Positions 24,848 to 38,878 of a stretch of DNA of 64,000 bases are shown here, piece after piece. A model generated the notes under the pieces. That model did no database searches and had not been told where the DNA came from. It worked only from the letters and a program-made list of their open reading frames with translations. The number at the start of each line of letters is the position of its first letter. The stretch's first letter is position 1. The position numbers and the translations under genes are program-made. The stretch comes from Azospirillum oleiclasticum (GTDB lineage Bacteria > Pseudomonadota > Alphaproteobacteria > Azospirillales > Azospirillaceae): positions 1 to 64,000 of the forward strand of contig NZ_JABFFR010000001.1 in the NCBI RefSeq assembly GCF_013423485.1, in the 5' to 3' direction.

Positions 24848-25713
24848 ATGCCCGTCGCTCCCGGACTACGCCGCGGTCTCCGCGCTGTTCCCCGTGACCG
24901 GTCGCAGGGCTTGGCGGCGTTGGGGTTTTCCCAGAGCTTCACGCAGATCGCGTTCCTGAACAACGACCCGCGCATCGCCTGCGCGGAGGCCGGGCACGCC
25001 AAGCGTGGTCGCCGGCTTCCGGAATCCGGTCCTGATGCCATCCCCGGCCCGCCGACCATCCGGGCGCCGGAGGGGCGGCTGGTGCCGCGGTCGCGGACGC
25101 CGGATCGGGTGTGGGCGCGGGCGGCGCGGGCTCTGGCGGCGGGGTACTCGCCGCGTCGGGTGTCGGAGTCGCTGGGCATCGGCCCGGACGCGCTGCGCAA
25201 CGCGTGGAAGGAGGCCGACGACTTCCGCTACCGCACCTATTGGGAATACCACTCCATGATCGCCGAGGCGCGGGCCCGGCTGCGGCGCAACAACGCCTAT
25301 GTGCTGCCGGCGGTGCTGGTGCCGGACTGGCAGAAGGATATGTGGGCGCGGATGGAGGGGGCGGGGGAGGCCGCGGCGCGCGCCCCCTCTCCCCCCCGGG
25401 GAGAGGGTCGGGGTGAGGGGGGCGGTGCCGCGGCTTCGTCCGGCGTTGCCGCCGCGGACCCTCACCCGGCCGGCTGGCGCCGGCCACCCTCTCCCGGGGC
25501 GGGAGAGGGTATTCCCCCTCACCCGGCGCTGCGCGCCGACCTCTCCCCGGGGGGGAGAGGTGATCGGCGTCCATGCGACACCCCCGTCGCACGTTCGCTC
25601 ACGAACGACTCCGCGCAACCCCTTGAGGGGGCGTCGGAAACCCCCATCACGCCCGGTGCGACACCTGGCGCGCCCGCCAAAAAGCGTCGCACGATGTCGC
25701 ATGGGGGCTCCGC
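24848..25713 (+). pseudogene. HTH-domain protein, 3' end lost in a repeat cluster
   Basis: The start is supported by GGGAGG seven bases before ATG 24848. Residues 1-180 look like a real protein, with a helix-turn-helix-like stretch (ARALAAGYSPRRVSESLGIG) and a following polar helical part (EADDFRYRTYWEYHSMIAEA, then AYVLPAVLVPDWQKDMW). After about 25380 the frame runs through REP-like repeats that translate into Gly/Pro/Arg-rich sequence. It continues open up to and past the 3' end of the minus-strand oxidoreductase gene. No stop occurs before 25714, so the native end is missing or replaced. I read it as a disrupted or truncated gene. Family unknown. Confidence 0.4.
25383..25561. repeat. Cluster of GC-rich palindromic (REP-like) repeats
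   Basis: Two or three related palindromic units: one at 25383-25421 (CCCCCTCTCC...GGGGTGAGGG) and two in tandem at 25459-25561 (CCCTCACCCGGC...GGGAGAGGG and CCCTCACCCGGC...GGGGAGAGG). The CCCTCxCC/GGxGAGGG arms recall the 68-bp repeats at 22.4-23.9 kb but the cores differ. The cluster sits inside the open frame of the HTH gene. Confidence 0.65.
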
Positions 25714-25714
25714 G

Positions 25715-26725
25715 TCAGGCGGTCTCGTCCACGGTCAGGACGATCTTGCCCATGTGGGCGCTGGTCTCCATCAGCCGGTGGGCCTCGGCGGCGTCGGCCA
25801 GGGGGAAGCGGCTGTGCAGGTGGACCTTGACGGTGCCGGCGGACAGCAGCGGCCACACCCGCTCGCGCAACTCGGCGGCGATGGCGGCCTTCTGCTCCGG
25901 CGTGCGGGGGCGCAGCGTGGAGCCGGTGAGGGTCAGGCGGCGGATCATCACGGGGGTGAAGTCGATCTCCGCCTTGCTGCCCTGGAGGAAGGCGATGTTG
26001 ACCAGCCGGCCCTCCACGGCGAGGCTGCGGATGTTCTGGGCGATGTAGTCCCCGCCGACCATGTCGAGGATCACGTCGACCCCGCGCTTGTCCGTCAGCT
26101 CGCGGACCTTGGCCGCCCAATCCTCGGTGCGGTAGTTGATGGCGTGGTGGGCGCCGAGATCGAGGCAGTAGGCGCATTTCCCGTCGCTGCCGGCGGTCGT
26201 CACCACGGTGGCGCCGAACTGGCGGGCAAGCTGGATGGCGGTGCTGCCGATGCCGCTGGAGCCGCCATGCACCAGGAACCACTCGCCGGGTTGCAGCCGG
26301 CCGCGCTGGAACACGTTGGTCCAGACGGTGAAGAAGGTTTCCGGCACGGCGGCGGCGGTCACCATGTCCATGCCGTCGGGGACAGGCAGGGCGTTGCTGG
26401 CCGGGGCCGTCACATACTCGGCGTAGGCGCCGCCGGGGGTCAGCGCCGTCACCCGGTCGCCGACCGCCCACTGCGTCACCCCCTCGCCCAGCGCCGCCAC
26501 CGTGCCCGCGGCCTCCAGCCCCAGCACGGGGGAGGCGCCGGGGGGCGGCGGGTAGGACCCGGCGCGTTGCAGCACGTCAGGCCGGTTCACCCCGGCGGCG
26601 GCGACGCGGATCAGGATCTCGCCTGGTCCCGGGGCGGGCACCGCCATGCTGTCGAGGGACAGCACCTCCGGCCCGCCGGGGCCGCTGGCGCGGATGTGGC
26701 GCATCTGCTGCGGAATCTCGGTCAT
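25715..26725 (-). CDS. NAD(P)H quinone oxidoreductase (PIG3-type MDR family)
   Basis: 336 aa; ATG 26725 follows GGAGGGAG. The protein is a zinc-independent medium-chain reductase. Motifs are AAAGVNRPDVLQRAGSYPPP, PVLGLEAAGTVAALGEGV, VGDRVTALTPGGAYAEYV and the nucleotide-binding HGGSSGIGSTAIQLARQFGA (about residues 151-170). The C-terminal substrate motif HSRFPLADAAEAHRLMETS matches PIG3/TP53I3-like enzymes. It would reduce quinones or enoyl compounds with NADPH in the cytosol. Its stop is two bases from the end of the disrupted HTH frame. The 247 bp up to the divergent stress-protein gene hold the promoters. Confidence 0.88.
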   Translation of the reverse strand: MTEIPQQMRHIRASGPGGPEVLSLDSMAVPAPGPGEILIRVAAAGVNRPDVLQRAGSYPPPPGASPVLGLEAAGTVAALGEGVTQWAVGDRVTALTPGGAYAEYVTAPASNALPVPDGMDMVTAAAVPETFFTVWTNVFQRGRLQPGEWFLVHGGSSGIGSTAIQLARQFGATVVTTAGSDGKCAYCLDLGAHHAINYRTEDWAAKVRELTDKRGVDVILDMVGGDYIAQNIRSLAVEGRLVNIAFLQGSKAEIDFTPVMIRRLTLTGSTLRPRTPEQKAAIAAELRERVWPLLSAGTVKVHLHSRFPLADAAEAHRLMETSAHMGKIVLTVDETA

Positions 26726-26972
26726 GTCTCCCTCCCTCTGGGGTTCGTTCGATCGCTGGTCGTTGACGGTGGTGCCGCGGGTCTGTCTGGTTACCCTGTC
26801 GGCGCGGCGCGGGCCAGCCCCCATGCGGTGCTTTTCCATTGGGGCGGGGCTGCGGCTTTGCCGGCGCACATCGGGCCGGGAATGGTGCATCATGGTGGGG
26901 ACCACCGAACGGCCGGCCCGCAAACCGGCCCGCACAACACGCCGATCACAAGGCTGACAAGGGGGAGTGCCC

Positions 26973-27794
26973 ATGGGTATCCGTCATATCCTCGTCCATC
27001 TCGATTCCGGCGAGCGCACCGCCGTCCGCCTCGCGCTTGCCACCGAACTGGCGACCCGCTTCGGCGCCCGCGTCACCGCGCTGTTCGCGCAGTCCGACCG
27101 CTACGGCCCCGGCATCGTGGCCCGCCGCGCCGGCCCCGCGCTGGAGGAGGCGGCCGCCGCCGCCAAGGCCGCGGCCGAGGCGGCCTGCGCCGCCGCCGGG
27201 GTGGCGTGCGAGTGGTGGCAGCTCTTGCACGGGGAGCGCAACCACGTGGTGGCGGAAACCGTGATCTGCGCCCGCTACGCCGACCTCGCCGTGTTCGGCC
27301 AGTACGACCCGGCGGGCGACGCCCCGGTGCCGGAGGATCTGGTGGAGCAGGTGATCCTCAACAGCGGCCGGCCGGTGCTGGTGGTGCCGGCCGCGGGGTC
27401 CTACGCCACCGTCGGCCGCCGCGCGCTGGTCGCGTGGAACGGCAGCCGCGAGGCGGCGCGGGCGCTGGGCGACTCGATGCCCTTCCTGGCCGGGGCCGAT
27501 GCCGTGACCGTGCTGTCGCTGCGCGGTGCGGTCGAATCCTCGGTGGCGGGGCGCGTGCCGCCGGTGGACATCGCCGCCCATCTCGCCAGCCACGGGGTGA
27601 CGGCGGAGGTCGATCTCGTGCCGCCGAACGAGGCCGGGGTCACCAACATGATCCTCAACCGCGGGGCCGATCTGGCGTCCGACCTGCTGGTGATGGGGGC
27701 CTACGGCAACTACGGCTTCCCCTTCGGCCTGCGCGGCAGCAACACCCGCAACATCCTGCGGGAGATGACCATGCCCGTGCTGTTCGCGCACTGA
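26973..27794 (+). CDS. Universal stress protein, two-domain (UspA family)
   Basis: 273 aa from ATG 26973, preceded by GGGGGAG. Two tandem Usp domains are present. The first begins IRHILVHLDSGERTAVRLAL; the second begins RRALVAWNGSREAARALGDS. The second ends with the nucleotide-binding type motif DLLVMGAYGNYGFPFGLRGS (a G2xG9G(S/T)-like pattern), so ATP binding is possible in that half. It is monocistronic and faces away from the oxidoreductase. A related protein is encoded at the right end of the window. Stress survival role is inferred from the family. Confidence 0.87.
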   Translation: MGIRHILVHLDSGERTAVRLALATELATRFGARVTALFAQSDRYGPGIVARRAGPALEEAAAAAKAAAEAACAAAGVACEWWQLLHGERNHVVAETVICARYADLAVFGQYDPAGDAPVPEDLVEQVILNSGRPVLVVPAAGSYATVGRRALVAWNGSREAARALGDSMPFLAGADAVTVLSLRGAVESSVAGRVPPVDIAAHLASHGVTAEVDLVPPNEAGVTNMILNRGADLASDLLVMGAYGNYGFPFGLRGSNTRNILREMTMPVLFAH

Positions 27795-27828
27795 CGGCGG
27801 CGGGGGCGGGGGAGGGAAGGCGTACGGG

Positions 27829-29289
27829 TCAGGCGGGCTCCTCGGCCCGCCCGGCCTGGGTGAACAGGTACGGCACGAAGCTGCGGTGGTGCGCGTCCAC
27901 CGACAGCTGGCTGCCGATCGGCGGGAAGGCGCGCTGCTGGCAGTCCGTCCGCTCGCAGATCCGGCAGTTCACCCCGATGGGGACGGCCGCCTGCTCGTCC
28001 GCGATGTCGATGCCGGCGGAGTACACCAGCTCCCCGGCGTGGCTGACCTCGCAGCCCAGCCCCACCGCGAACTGGCGGGACGGGCGCAGATACGCCCCGC
28101 CGCGCTTCACCACCGTACGCGCGATCCCGATGTACGCCGTGCCGTCGGGCATACGGGCGTGCTGCACCAGGATCTTGGCCGGCTGCGCGAAGGCGTCGTG
28201 CACGTTCCACAAGGGGCAGGCGCCGCCGAACCGCGCGAAATGGAATCGCGTGGCCGAATGCCGCTTGGTGATGTTGCCGGCCATGTCCACCCGCACGAAA
28301 TAGAAGGGCACACCGCGCAGCCCCGGCCTCTGCAGGGTCGACAGCCGGTGGCAGACCTGCTCGAAACTGGCGGAAAAGCGGCTCTGCAACTGCTCGACAT
28401 CGTGCTTCAGCGCACGCGCCGCCTGCGCGAAGGCGCGGTAGGGCATGACCAGCGCCCCGGCGAAATAGTTGGCCAGTCCGACCCGGCAGATGCTCTTCGC
28501 GTCCTCGCTGGAGAAATGCGCGTCCGCCACCAGCCGCTCGATGATGTCCGCGTGACCGAGCAGCGCGATCTGGTGGGCGAGGTGGAAGGTCCGCGACGCC
28601 GCGGTCAGCAGGGGGGAGAGGCTGAGCGTTCCCGTCTCCCCGTCATAGACCCGCATGGCCGGTTCCTGCCCGTCCTCCGTCACGATGCGCACGCGTACAT
28701 CGTGCCGGCGCTTGAGATACGCGGTCAGGTCGTTGAGCAGGTCGGCGGGGCGGAAGGCTTCCGTCTCCCACAGCCGCTCCGCCGCCTCGTCCAGGGCGCC
28801 CACATAATTGTTGCAGTAGTGGAAATAGTCCCGCACCTCCTCGTACGGAAACTGCGCCCCCGCCAGCGCTGCCCCGTCCCGGTCGGAGCTGGACAGGCTG
28901 TCGGCCAGCGACTGTACGCGCTCGTGCAGCTTCTGGTACGCTTGGTGCAGGCTGAGGATCCGCCGCGACAGCTCCGGCGAGGCGGTGACGACGTTGCGAA
29001 GCTCCGCCGTGGTCAGGGGGGCGCCGGTGAACAGCGGGTCGGCCAGCGCCTCCCGCAGATCCGCCACCAGCCGCGCCTCCTCGTCCTCGACGAAGCTGGT
29101 CACGTCCACCTCGAACACCCCGGTGACCCGCAGCAGGACGGGCAGGGTGATCGGCCGCTGGTTGTTCTCCAACTGGTTCAGGTAGCTGGGCGAAAGCTCC
29201 AGCGCCTTGGCCAGCGTGGCCTGCGTCATGCCGCGCTGCTCGCGCAGCCGCCGCAGCTTGTACCCGAGATAGAGCTTCTTCGTCTGCAT
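27829..29289 (-). CDS. pccR: Short-chain fatty acyl-CoA regulator (ScfR/PccR family)
   Basis: 486 aa. Residues 8-62 are an XRE helix-turn-helix (LRRLREQRGMTQATLAKALE, LSPSYLNQLENNQRPI). The middle has an IrrE/ImmA-like region in which the HExxH site is reduced to HLAHQ, and the C-terminal DUF2083-type domain carries the Cys cluster CRICERTDC. This is the architecture of ScfR regulators. In Rhodobacter sphaeroides PccR controls propionyl-CoA carboxylase genes in response to acyl-CoA. Here the gene is divergent from pccB with 236 bp between, which strongly supports the same target. The symbol is by analogy. Confidence 0.85.
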   Translation of the reverse strand: MQTKKLYLGYKLRRLREQRGMTQATLAKALELSPSYLNQLENNQRPITLPVLLRVTGVFEVDVTSFVEDEEARLVADLREALADPLFTGAPLTTAELRNVVTASPELSRRILSLHQAYQKLHERVQSLADSLSSSDRDGAALAGAQFPYEEVRDYFHYCNNYVGALDEAAERLWETEAFRPADLLNDLTAYLKRRHDVRVRIVTEDGQEPAMRVYDGETGTLSLSPLLTAASRTFHLAHQIALLGHADIIERLVADAHFSSEDAKSICRVGLANYFAGALVMPYRAFAQAARALKHDVEQLQSRFSASFEQVCHRLSTLQRPGLRGVPFYFVRVDMAGNITKRHSATRFHFARFGGACPLWNVHDAFAQPAKILVQHARMPDGTAYIGIARTVVKRGGAYLRPSRQFAVGLGCEVSHAGELVYSAGIDIADEQAAVPIGVNCRICERTDCQQRAFPPIGSQLSVDAHHRSFVPYLFTQAGRAEEPA

Positions 29290-29375
29290 GGTCCGACCGG
29301 TGCTGTCCGTGCCATCCTACATCGACCGTGGCCGGAAGTCGCCATACGGCGTTCGCAGCCCTCGCAACTTTATGA

Positions 29376-29441
29376 GTTCGCGCGCGAACGTGTTCGCAAA
29401 TTCGCACGTTTTCGTCCACGCGACCTTTGCGCGATTGCAAA
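29376..29441. promoter_or_regulatory. Palindromic sites between pccR and pccB
   Basis: Three elements lie in the divergent promoter region. GTTCGCGCGCGAAC at 29376-29389 is a perfect 14-bp palindrome. GTTCGCAAATTCGCA at 29392-29406 is a direct repeat of TTCGCA. TTTGC-GCGATT-GCAAA at 29426-29441 is a 5-bp inverted repeat. From memory, ScfR-family sites are TTTGCAAA-like, so the third is the best operator candidate. Confidence 0.45.
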
Positions 29442-29525
29442 TCTTGTGAATAATCGCGCCGTTTCGAGCGTGGCCGCCGGCCCCTGCGGGTCCTGGCGGC
29501 CGCACCAAGAAGTGGGAAGCGCCTG

Positions 29526-31058
<1,533 letters not shown>

Positions 31059-31072
31059 AGGCAGGCCGACCC

Positions 31073-33073
<2,001 letters not shown>

Positions 33074-33110
33074 GCCGACAATTCGAAGAACGAGAAAGGG
33101 AGGAAACGCC

Positions 33111-33707
33111 ATGCCCCTCGCCACGACCCTTACCCCCCGCAACGCCACGCTGCTGGCGACCGTCGCCCCGCGAGGCGGGCTTCTCCAGGCGCTCGTCTGC
33201 ATCGTGCTCGGCAGCCTGCTGTTGACGGCGTCCGCCAAGGTGCAGGTGCCGTTCTGGCCCGTGCCGATGACCATGCAGACCCTGGCCGTGATGGTCATCG
33301 GCATGGCGTACGGCAGCCGTCTGGCTGGCGGCACGGTGCTGTTCTATCTGGGGCAGGGCGTGGCCGGGCTGCCGGTCTTCGCCGGTCCGGCGCCGGGCTA
33401 CACCTACATCATGGGGCCGACCGCCGGTTACCTCGTCGGCTTTGCCGTCGCCGCTGTCCTCATCGGCTGGCTGGCGGAGCGCGGCTGGGACCGCAGCCCG
33501 GTGAAAGCCCTGACCGCCATGGCGTTCGGTCATGCGGTGGTTCTGGCACTCGGCGTGGCGTGGCTGTCGGTGCTGTTCGGGGCGGAGAAGGCGTACGCCG
33601 TGGGTCTCGCTCCCTTCTGGGCGGCGACGCTGCTGAAGACTCTGCTGGGAGCCGCCGTCATGCAGGCCGCATGGCGTGTGGTGCGGCGCCGCTCGGCGGC
33701 GTCGTGA
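33111..33707 (+). CDS. bioY: Biotin transporter BioY
   Basis: 198 aa with six hydrophobic segments and the BioY motifs KVQVPFWPVPMTMQTLAVMV, YLGQGVAGLPVFAG and MGPTAGYLVGF. BioY is the substrate-binding S component of ECF biotin transport and can work alone in some bacteria. No ecfA or ecfT gene lies here. AAAGGGAGGAAACGCC precedes the ATG, a strong ribosome site. Its place between pccA and the mutase gene ties biotin uptake to carboxylase expression. Confidence 0.92.
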   Translation: MPLATTLTPRNATLLATVAPRGGLLQALVCIVLGSLLLTASAKVQVPFWPVPMTMQTLAVMVIGMAYGSRLAGGTVLFYLGQGVAGLPVFAGPAPGYTYIMGPTAGYLVGFAVAAVLIGWLAERGWDRSPVKALTAMAFGHAVVLALGVAWLSVLFGAEKAYAVGLAPFWAATLLKTLLGAAVMQAAWRVVRRRSAAS

Positions 33708-33808
33708 CGCGGGACGGCCAGCCGTCCGTGATCGTATAAATCCGTCCCGGAAGGGACAGGGCGGCCAACGCCGCCCATGTTGACAGTCCGAGCTTGGAGG
33801 ATGCGTCC

Positions 33809-35958
<2,150 letters not shown>

Positions 35959-35962
<4 letters not shown>

Positions 35963-36648
35963 CGACGGGCCCTGAAACCGACCTCTACGGCCCCGTCAAG
36001 GATCTGCTGGAGGCGCAAGGCTATGCGGTGAAGGGGGAGGTCGGTGGCTGCGACCTCCTAGCCGTGCGCGGAGACGAGCCCCCGGTCATCGTGGAGTTGA
36101 AGCGCCGCTTCACCCTCGATCTTGTGCTGCAAGGGGTGAACCGGCTTGCGGTGACGGACCTCGTGTATCTGGCGGTGCCGCAGCCGGGACGGCGTACGTC
36201 ACCCTCGCCGTACGACTCGGACATACGCAAGCTGTGCCGGCGCTTGGGTGTGGGGTTACTGGTGGTGGACCCGGCACGGGCGGCGGGACATCGCGTCGAC
36301 GTGCTGTGCGATCCCACCCCCTACGCGCCCCGCCGCGACCGCAAGCGGCTGGGGCGTTTGTTGGGCGAGCACCGGCGGCGTGTCGGGGACCCCAATCGCG
36401 GCGGTTCCACCCGCCAGCCGATCGTCACCGCCTATCGCCAGGACGCGCTGCGGTGCGCCCGGCTCTTGCAGGTACAAGGGACGATGACACTCGCGGCTCT
36501 GCGGGCTGCGGGGGCGCCGGCCGACGTCGCGACCATCCTGCGCCGCGACGTGTACGCGTGGTTCGAGCGGGTGGGTCGTGGCACATACCGCCTGCGGGAG
36601 GAAGGAGCGAGGGCGCTCGACAGTTTCCGCCACGCCCTCGATCCCTGA
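35959..36648 (+). CDS. DUF2161 family protein (PD-(D/E)XK nuclease-like fold)
   Basis: 229 aa from GTG 35959, overlapping the mutase stop by 4 bp. The N-terminal 90 residues fit a restriction-endonuclease-like core: [17 protein letters not shown], then the D...ExK pair [10 protein letters not shown] and [10 protein letters not shown]. The C-terminal part ([20 protein letters not shown], then [18 protein letters not shown]) looks like a winged helix. Members are annotated only as DUF2161, putative PD-(D/E)XK phosphodiesterases. Why it is coupled to a metabolic gene is unknown. Confidence 0.72.
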
Positions 36649-36661
36649 CGCCGAAGCCGCG

Positions 36662-37282
36662 TCAGCCGACGTCCTGCTGCGGCATCAGGTCGTACTGCCG
36701 CCTGCAGCCGGGCAGCGTCAGCATACCTTCATACCACGCCTTGATGTGGGGATAGGCGGCCAAGTCCACATCCGCCTCAGGCGCCAGATCGATGAACGGG
36801 AAGGCGAAGATGTCGGCGATGGTGACGCGTCCGCCTTCGACGAAGTTCTTGCCGGCAAGATGCGCGTCGAGCTGAGTCATGCCAGAGGCGGAGGCGGCGT
36901 CCATGAAGGGCTTGGCATTCGGATCGAGGCCGAAGCGTCGGATGGCGCGCGACCGCTGGAGCGGCAGCAGCACGTCGGCCATCCACGAGATCCACTGGGC
37001 CAGCTTGAGCGTTTCCACCTCGTTCCTGCCGCCGAACTTGCCGGTCCGGTCGGCGAGATAGGTCAAGATGACGCCGGATTCACTCAGGCACAGATCGCCA
37101 TGGCGCAGCGCCGGCACACGTCCGAACGGGCTGATGGCCAAGTACTCGGGGCTTTTCTGCTGCTTGGACTTCAGATCGACATGGCGATAAGTGAAGGGTG
37201 TGTCCGCCATGCTCAGGAACAGCACCACACGTGCTGCGGGCTGTGAATGGAAGTTGCCGTAGACCGTAAATCCAGCGGGCAT
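36662..37282 (-). CDS. Glutathione S-transferase family protein
   Basis: 206 aa from ATG 37282, preceded by GGGGGAGG. The thioredoxin-like N-terminal domain shows FTVYGNFHSQPAARVVLFLS, cis-Pro in GRVPALRHGD and the glutathione-binding LSESGVILTYLAD. The all-helical C-terminal domain contains the N-capping box type motif TIADIFAFPFID. Ser22, Gln23 or a nearby residue could be the catalytic nucleophile position. It converges with the DUF2161 gene. It probably conjugates or reduces electrophiles in the cytosol. Confidence 0.87.
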   Translation of the reverse strand: MPAGFTVYGNFHSQPAARVVLFLSMADTPFTYRHVDLKSKQQKSPEYLAISPFGRVPALRHGDLCLSESGVILTYLADRTGKFGGRNEVETLKLAQWISWMADVLLPLQRSRAIRRFGLDPNAKPFMDAASASGMTQLDAHLAGKNFVEGGRVTIADIFAFPFIDLAPEADVDLAAYPHIKAWYEGMLTLPGCRRQYDLMPQQDVG

Positions 37283-37395
37283 GCCGCGTCCTCCCCCATG
37301 TTTGGAATGCATCGGGTATCACGGGCGGTCGGGACGCGCCATAAGCCACCTCCCGGAGCGTCTGTGCATTCTGGTCATTTGCTTGTCGTACCAAC

Positions 37396-37424
37396 TTGTT
37401 CAGCATTCTCATTAAATGTTAATG
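37396..37424 (+). promoter_or_regulatory. Candidate promoter of the pel operon
   Basis: In an AT-rich stretch TTGTTC (37396-37401) and TTAATG (37419-37424) are 17 bp apart and could be -35 and -10 boxes. An inverted repeat ATTAA-ATG-TTAAT at 37411-37423 overlaps the -10. It lies about 100 bp before the receiver-protein gene. The match is weak and read by eye. Confidence 0.3.
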
Positions 37425-37527
37425 TTCATTTTGTAATGAGGCGTCGCGATGGCGATCCGATCAGCGCGGCAGGTTTAAGACTGCGCTTCGATGCAGACCA
37501 GGTACTGTGGGCGTAACGAGGCCGGAC

Positions 37528-37917
37528 ATGGAAAATGCGCGCACCATCATGGTGGTCGAGGACAATGTCCTCATGCGGAAGCTCTTCGTCCGCTGTCTGG
37601 AGGAAGGCGGCTTCACCGTGGTCGAAGCCGACGATGCCCGTGGCGCCATTGACCTGATGAGGGCGGCGCTCCCGGACCTCGTGGTGATGGATATCGTGAT
37701 GCCGGGCATCTCGGGTGTCGAACTGATCCGTCTGATCCGCGCCGACGCAGAACTCGCGCCCACACCCGTGATCGCGGTCACCAATCTCGCCACGCCGGCT
37801 GACAAACGCCGTCTCGCCGATGCCGGCTTCAATGGGCACGTGTCGAAGCCGATCAAGCCGAGAGAGTTCCTCGCGACCGTCTCCGGCTTCCTCGACGTGG
37901 CCGCGGTCGCCAACTGA
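37528..37917 (+). CDS. Single-domain response regulator
   Basis: 129 aa from ATG 37528. It is a stand-alone receiver with acidic residues VVEDN, phosphoacceptor Asp in LVVMDIVMPGISG (about residue 53), Thr in AVTNLA and Lys in HVSKPIKP. There is no output domain, as in DivK/CheY-like proteins. It lies 34 bp upstream of the epimerase gene, at the head of the Pel-like operon, and may relay a kinase signal to exopolysaccharide production. No cognate kinase is adjacent. Confidence 0.85.
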   Translation: MENARTIMVVEDNVLMRKLFVRCLEEGGFTVVEADDARGAIDLMRAALPDLVVMDIVMPGISGVELIRLIRADAELAPTPVIAVTNLATPADKRRLADAGFNGHVSKPIKPREFLATVSGFLDVAAVAN

Positions 37918-37951
37918 TCACACCCAATCGGCAACCGGGGAGCCCTTCGGC

Positions 37952-38878
37952 ATGGCGCGCTATCTGGTCACCGGCGGATGCGGGTTCATCGGCTCGCATC
38001 TCATCGAGCGGCTGATCGCCGCAGGCAACGACGTCCGCGTGCTCGATGACCTGTCAACGGGCCGCAAGGACAATCTTCCATCTGGCGTGCCACTGACCGT
38101 CGGCGACGTCGCCGATCCGGATCTGGTGAACGACTTGATGGGTGGTGTGGACGGGTGTTTCCATCTGGCCGCGGTCGCGTCGGTGGACCGATCGCGTGAG
38201 GACTGGCGGGGCACCAACCGCACCAACCTCGCCGGCACCATCACCGTCTTCGATGCCGCCCGCCGGGCCGCTGGAGGCGCCCCGGTGCCGGTGGTGTATG
38301 CCTCCTCCGCCGCGGTGTACGGTGACAACCAGAATGTCCCGCTTGTCGAGGCGGCCACCGTCGGGCCCCTGTCCGCCTACGGGGCGGACAAGCTGGCCTG
38401 TGAACTTCACGCCCGTGTCGCCGATGGCGTGCACGGCGTTCCGACGACCGGTTTCCGTTTCTTCAATGTGTTCGGCCCGCGGCAGGACCCGAAGTCGCCT
38501 TATTCCGGTGTGATTTCCATCTTCGCCGCGCGCATTGCGCGGGGGGAACCGATCACCATCAACGGCGACGGTGAACAGGTCCGTGACTTCGTGTATGTCC
38601 GTGATCTCGTCCGCTACCTGACGGCCGCCATGGACAAGCCGGTTCCGGGAGCGCCGGTCTACAACGTGTGCACCGGTGTTCCCACGACGGTCAACCGGCT
38701 GGCGGAGGTGTTGGCGGACTTGGCCGGTCGGCCGCTCGACCGGCGCCATGGTCCGCCGCGCTCCGGCGACATCCGTGTCTCCATCGGCGATCCTTCCCGT
38801 CTCGTCGCCGCCTTCGGCATGGCGTGCGGGACATCGCTGGAGGACGGGCTGCGGGATACGCTCGCATGGCTTGGCTGA
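37952..38878 (+). CDS. NAD-dependent UDP-sugar epimerase (extended SDR, PelX-like role)
   Basis: 308 aa. Rossmann motif TGGCGFIGSHL near the N-terminus, catalytic triad elements SSAAVYGDN and YGADK (Y-x-x-x-K), and the substrate motif RFFNVFGPRQDP mark a UDP-glucose/UDP-GlcNAc 4-epimerase-like SDR. In some Pel-producing Pseudomonas an epimerase gene (pelX) next to the locus supplies UDP-GalNAc, the sugar donor for Pel. The position here, directly before the PelA-like genes with a 13-bp overlap, suggests the same job. The exact substrate is inferred. Confidence 0.87.
   Translation: MARYLVTGGCGFIGSHLIERLIAAGNDVRVLDDLSTGRKDNLPSGVPLTVGDVADPDLVNDLMGGVDGCFHLAAVASVDRSREDWRGTNRTNLAGTITVFDAARRAAGGAPVPVVYASSAAVYGDNQNVPLVEAATVGPLSAYGADKLACELHARVADGVHGVPTTGFRFFNVFGPRQDPKSPYSGVISIFAARIARGEPITINGDGEQVRDFVYVRDLVRYLTAAMDKPVPGAPVYNVCTGVPTTVNRLAEVLADLAGRPLDRRHGPPRSGDIRVSIGDPSRLVAAFGMACGTSLEDGLRDTLAWLG

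Noticed and set aside
22326..25714. cas genes near the CRISPR array
   Set aside because: No Cas1, Cas2, Cas3 or effector-like sequence is visible among the genes on either side.
27795..27828. Rho-independent terminator between the stress protein and regulator genes
   Set aside because: The gap is G-rich without a clear stem followed by a T tract.
25714..28303. Continuation of the HTH gene's frame as a giant protein
   Set aside because: It runs antisense through the oxidoreductase and in another frame through the stress protein, both of which have conserved motifs.
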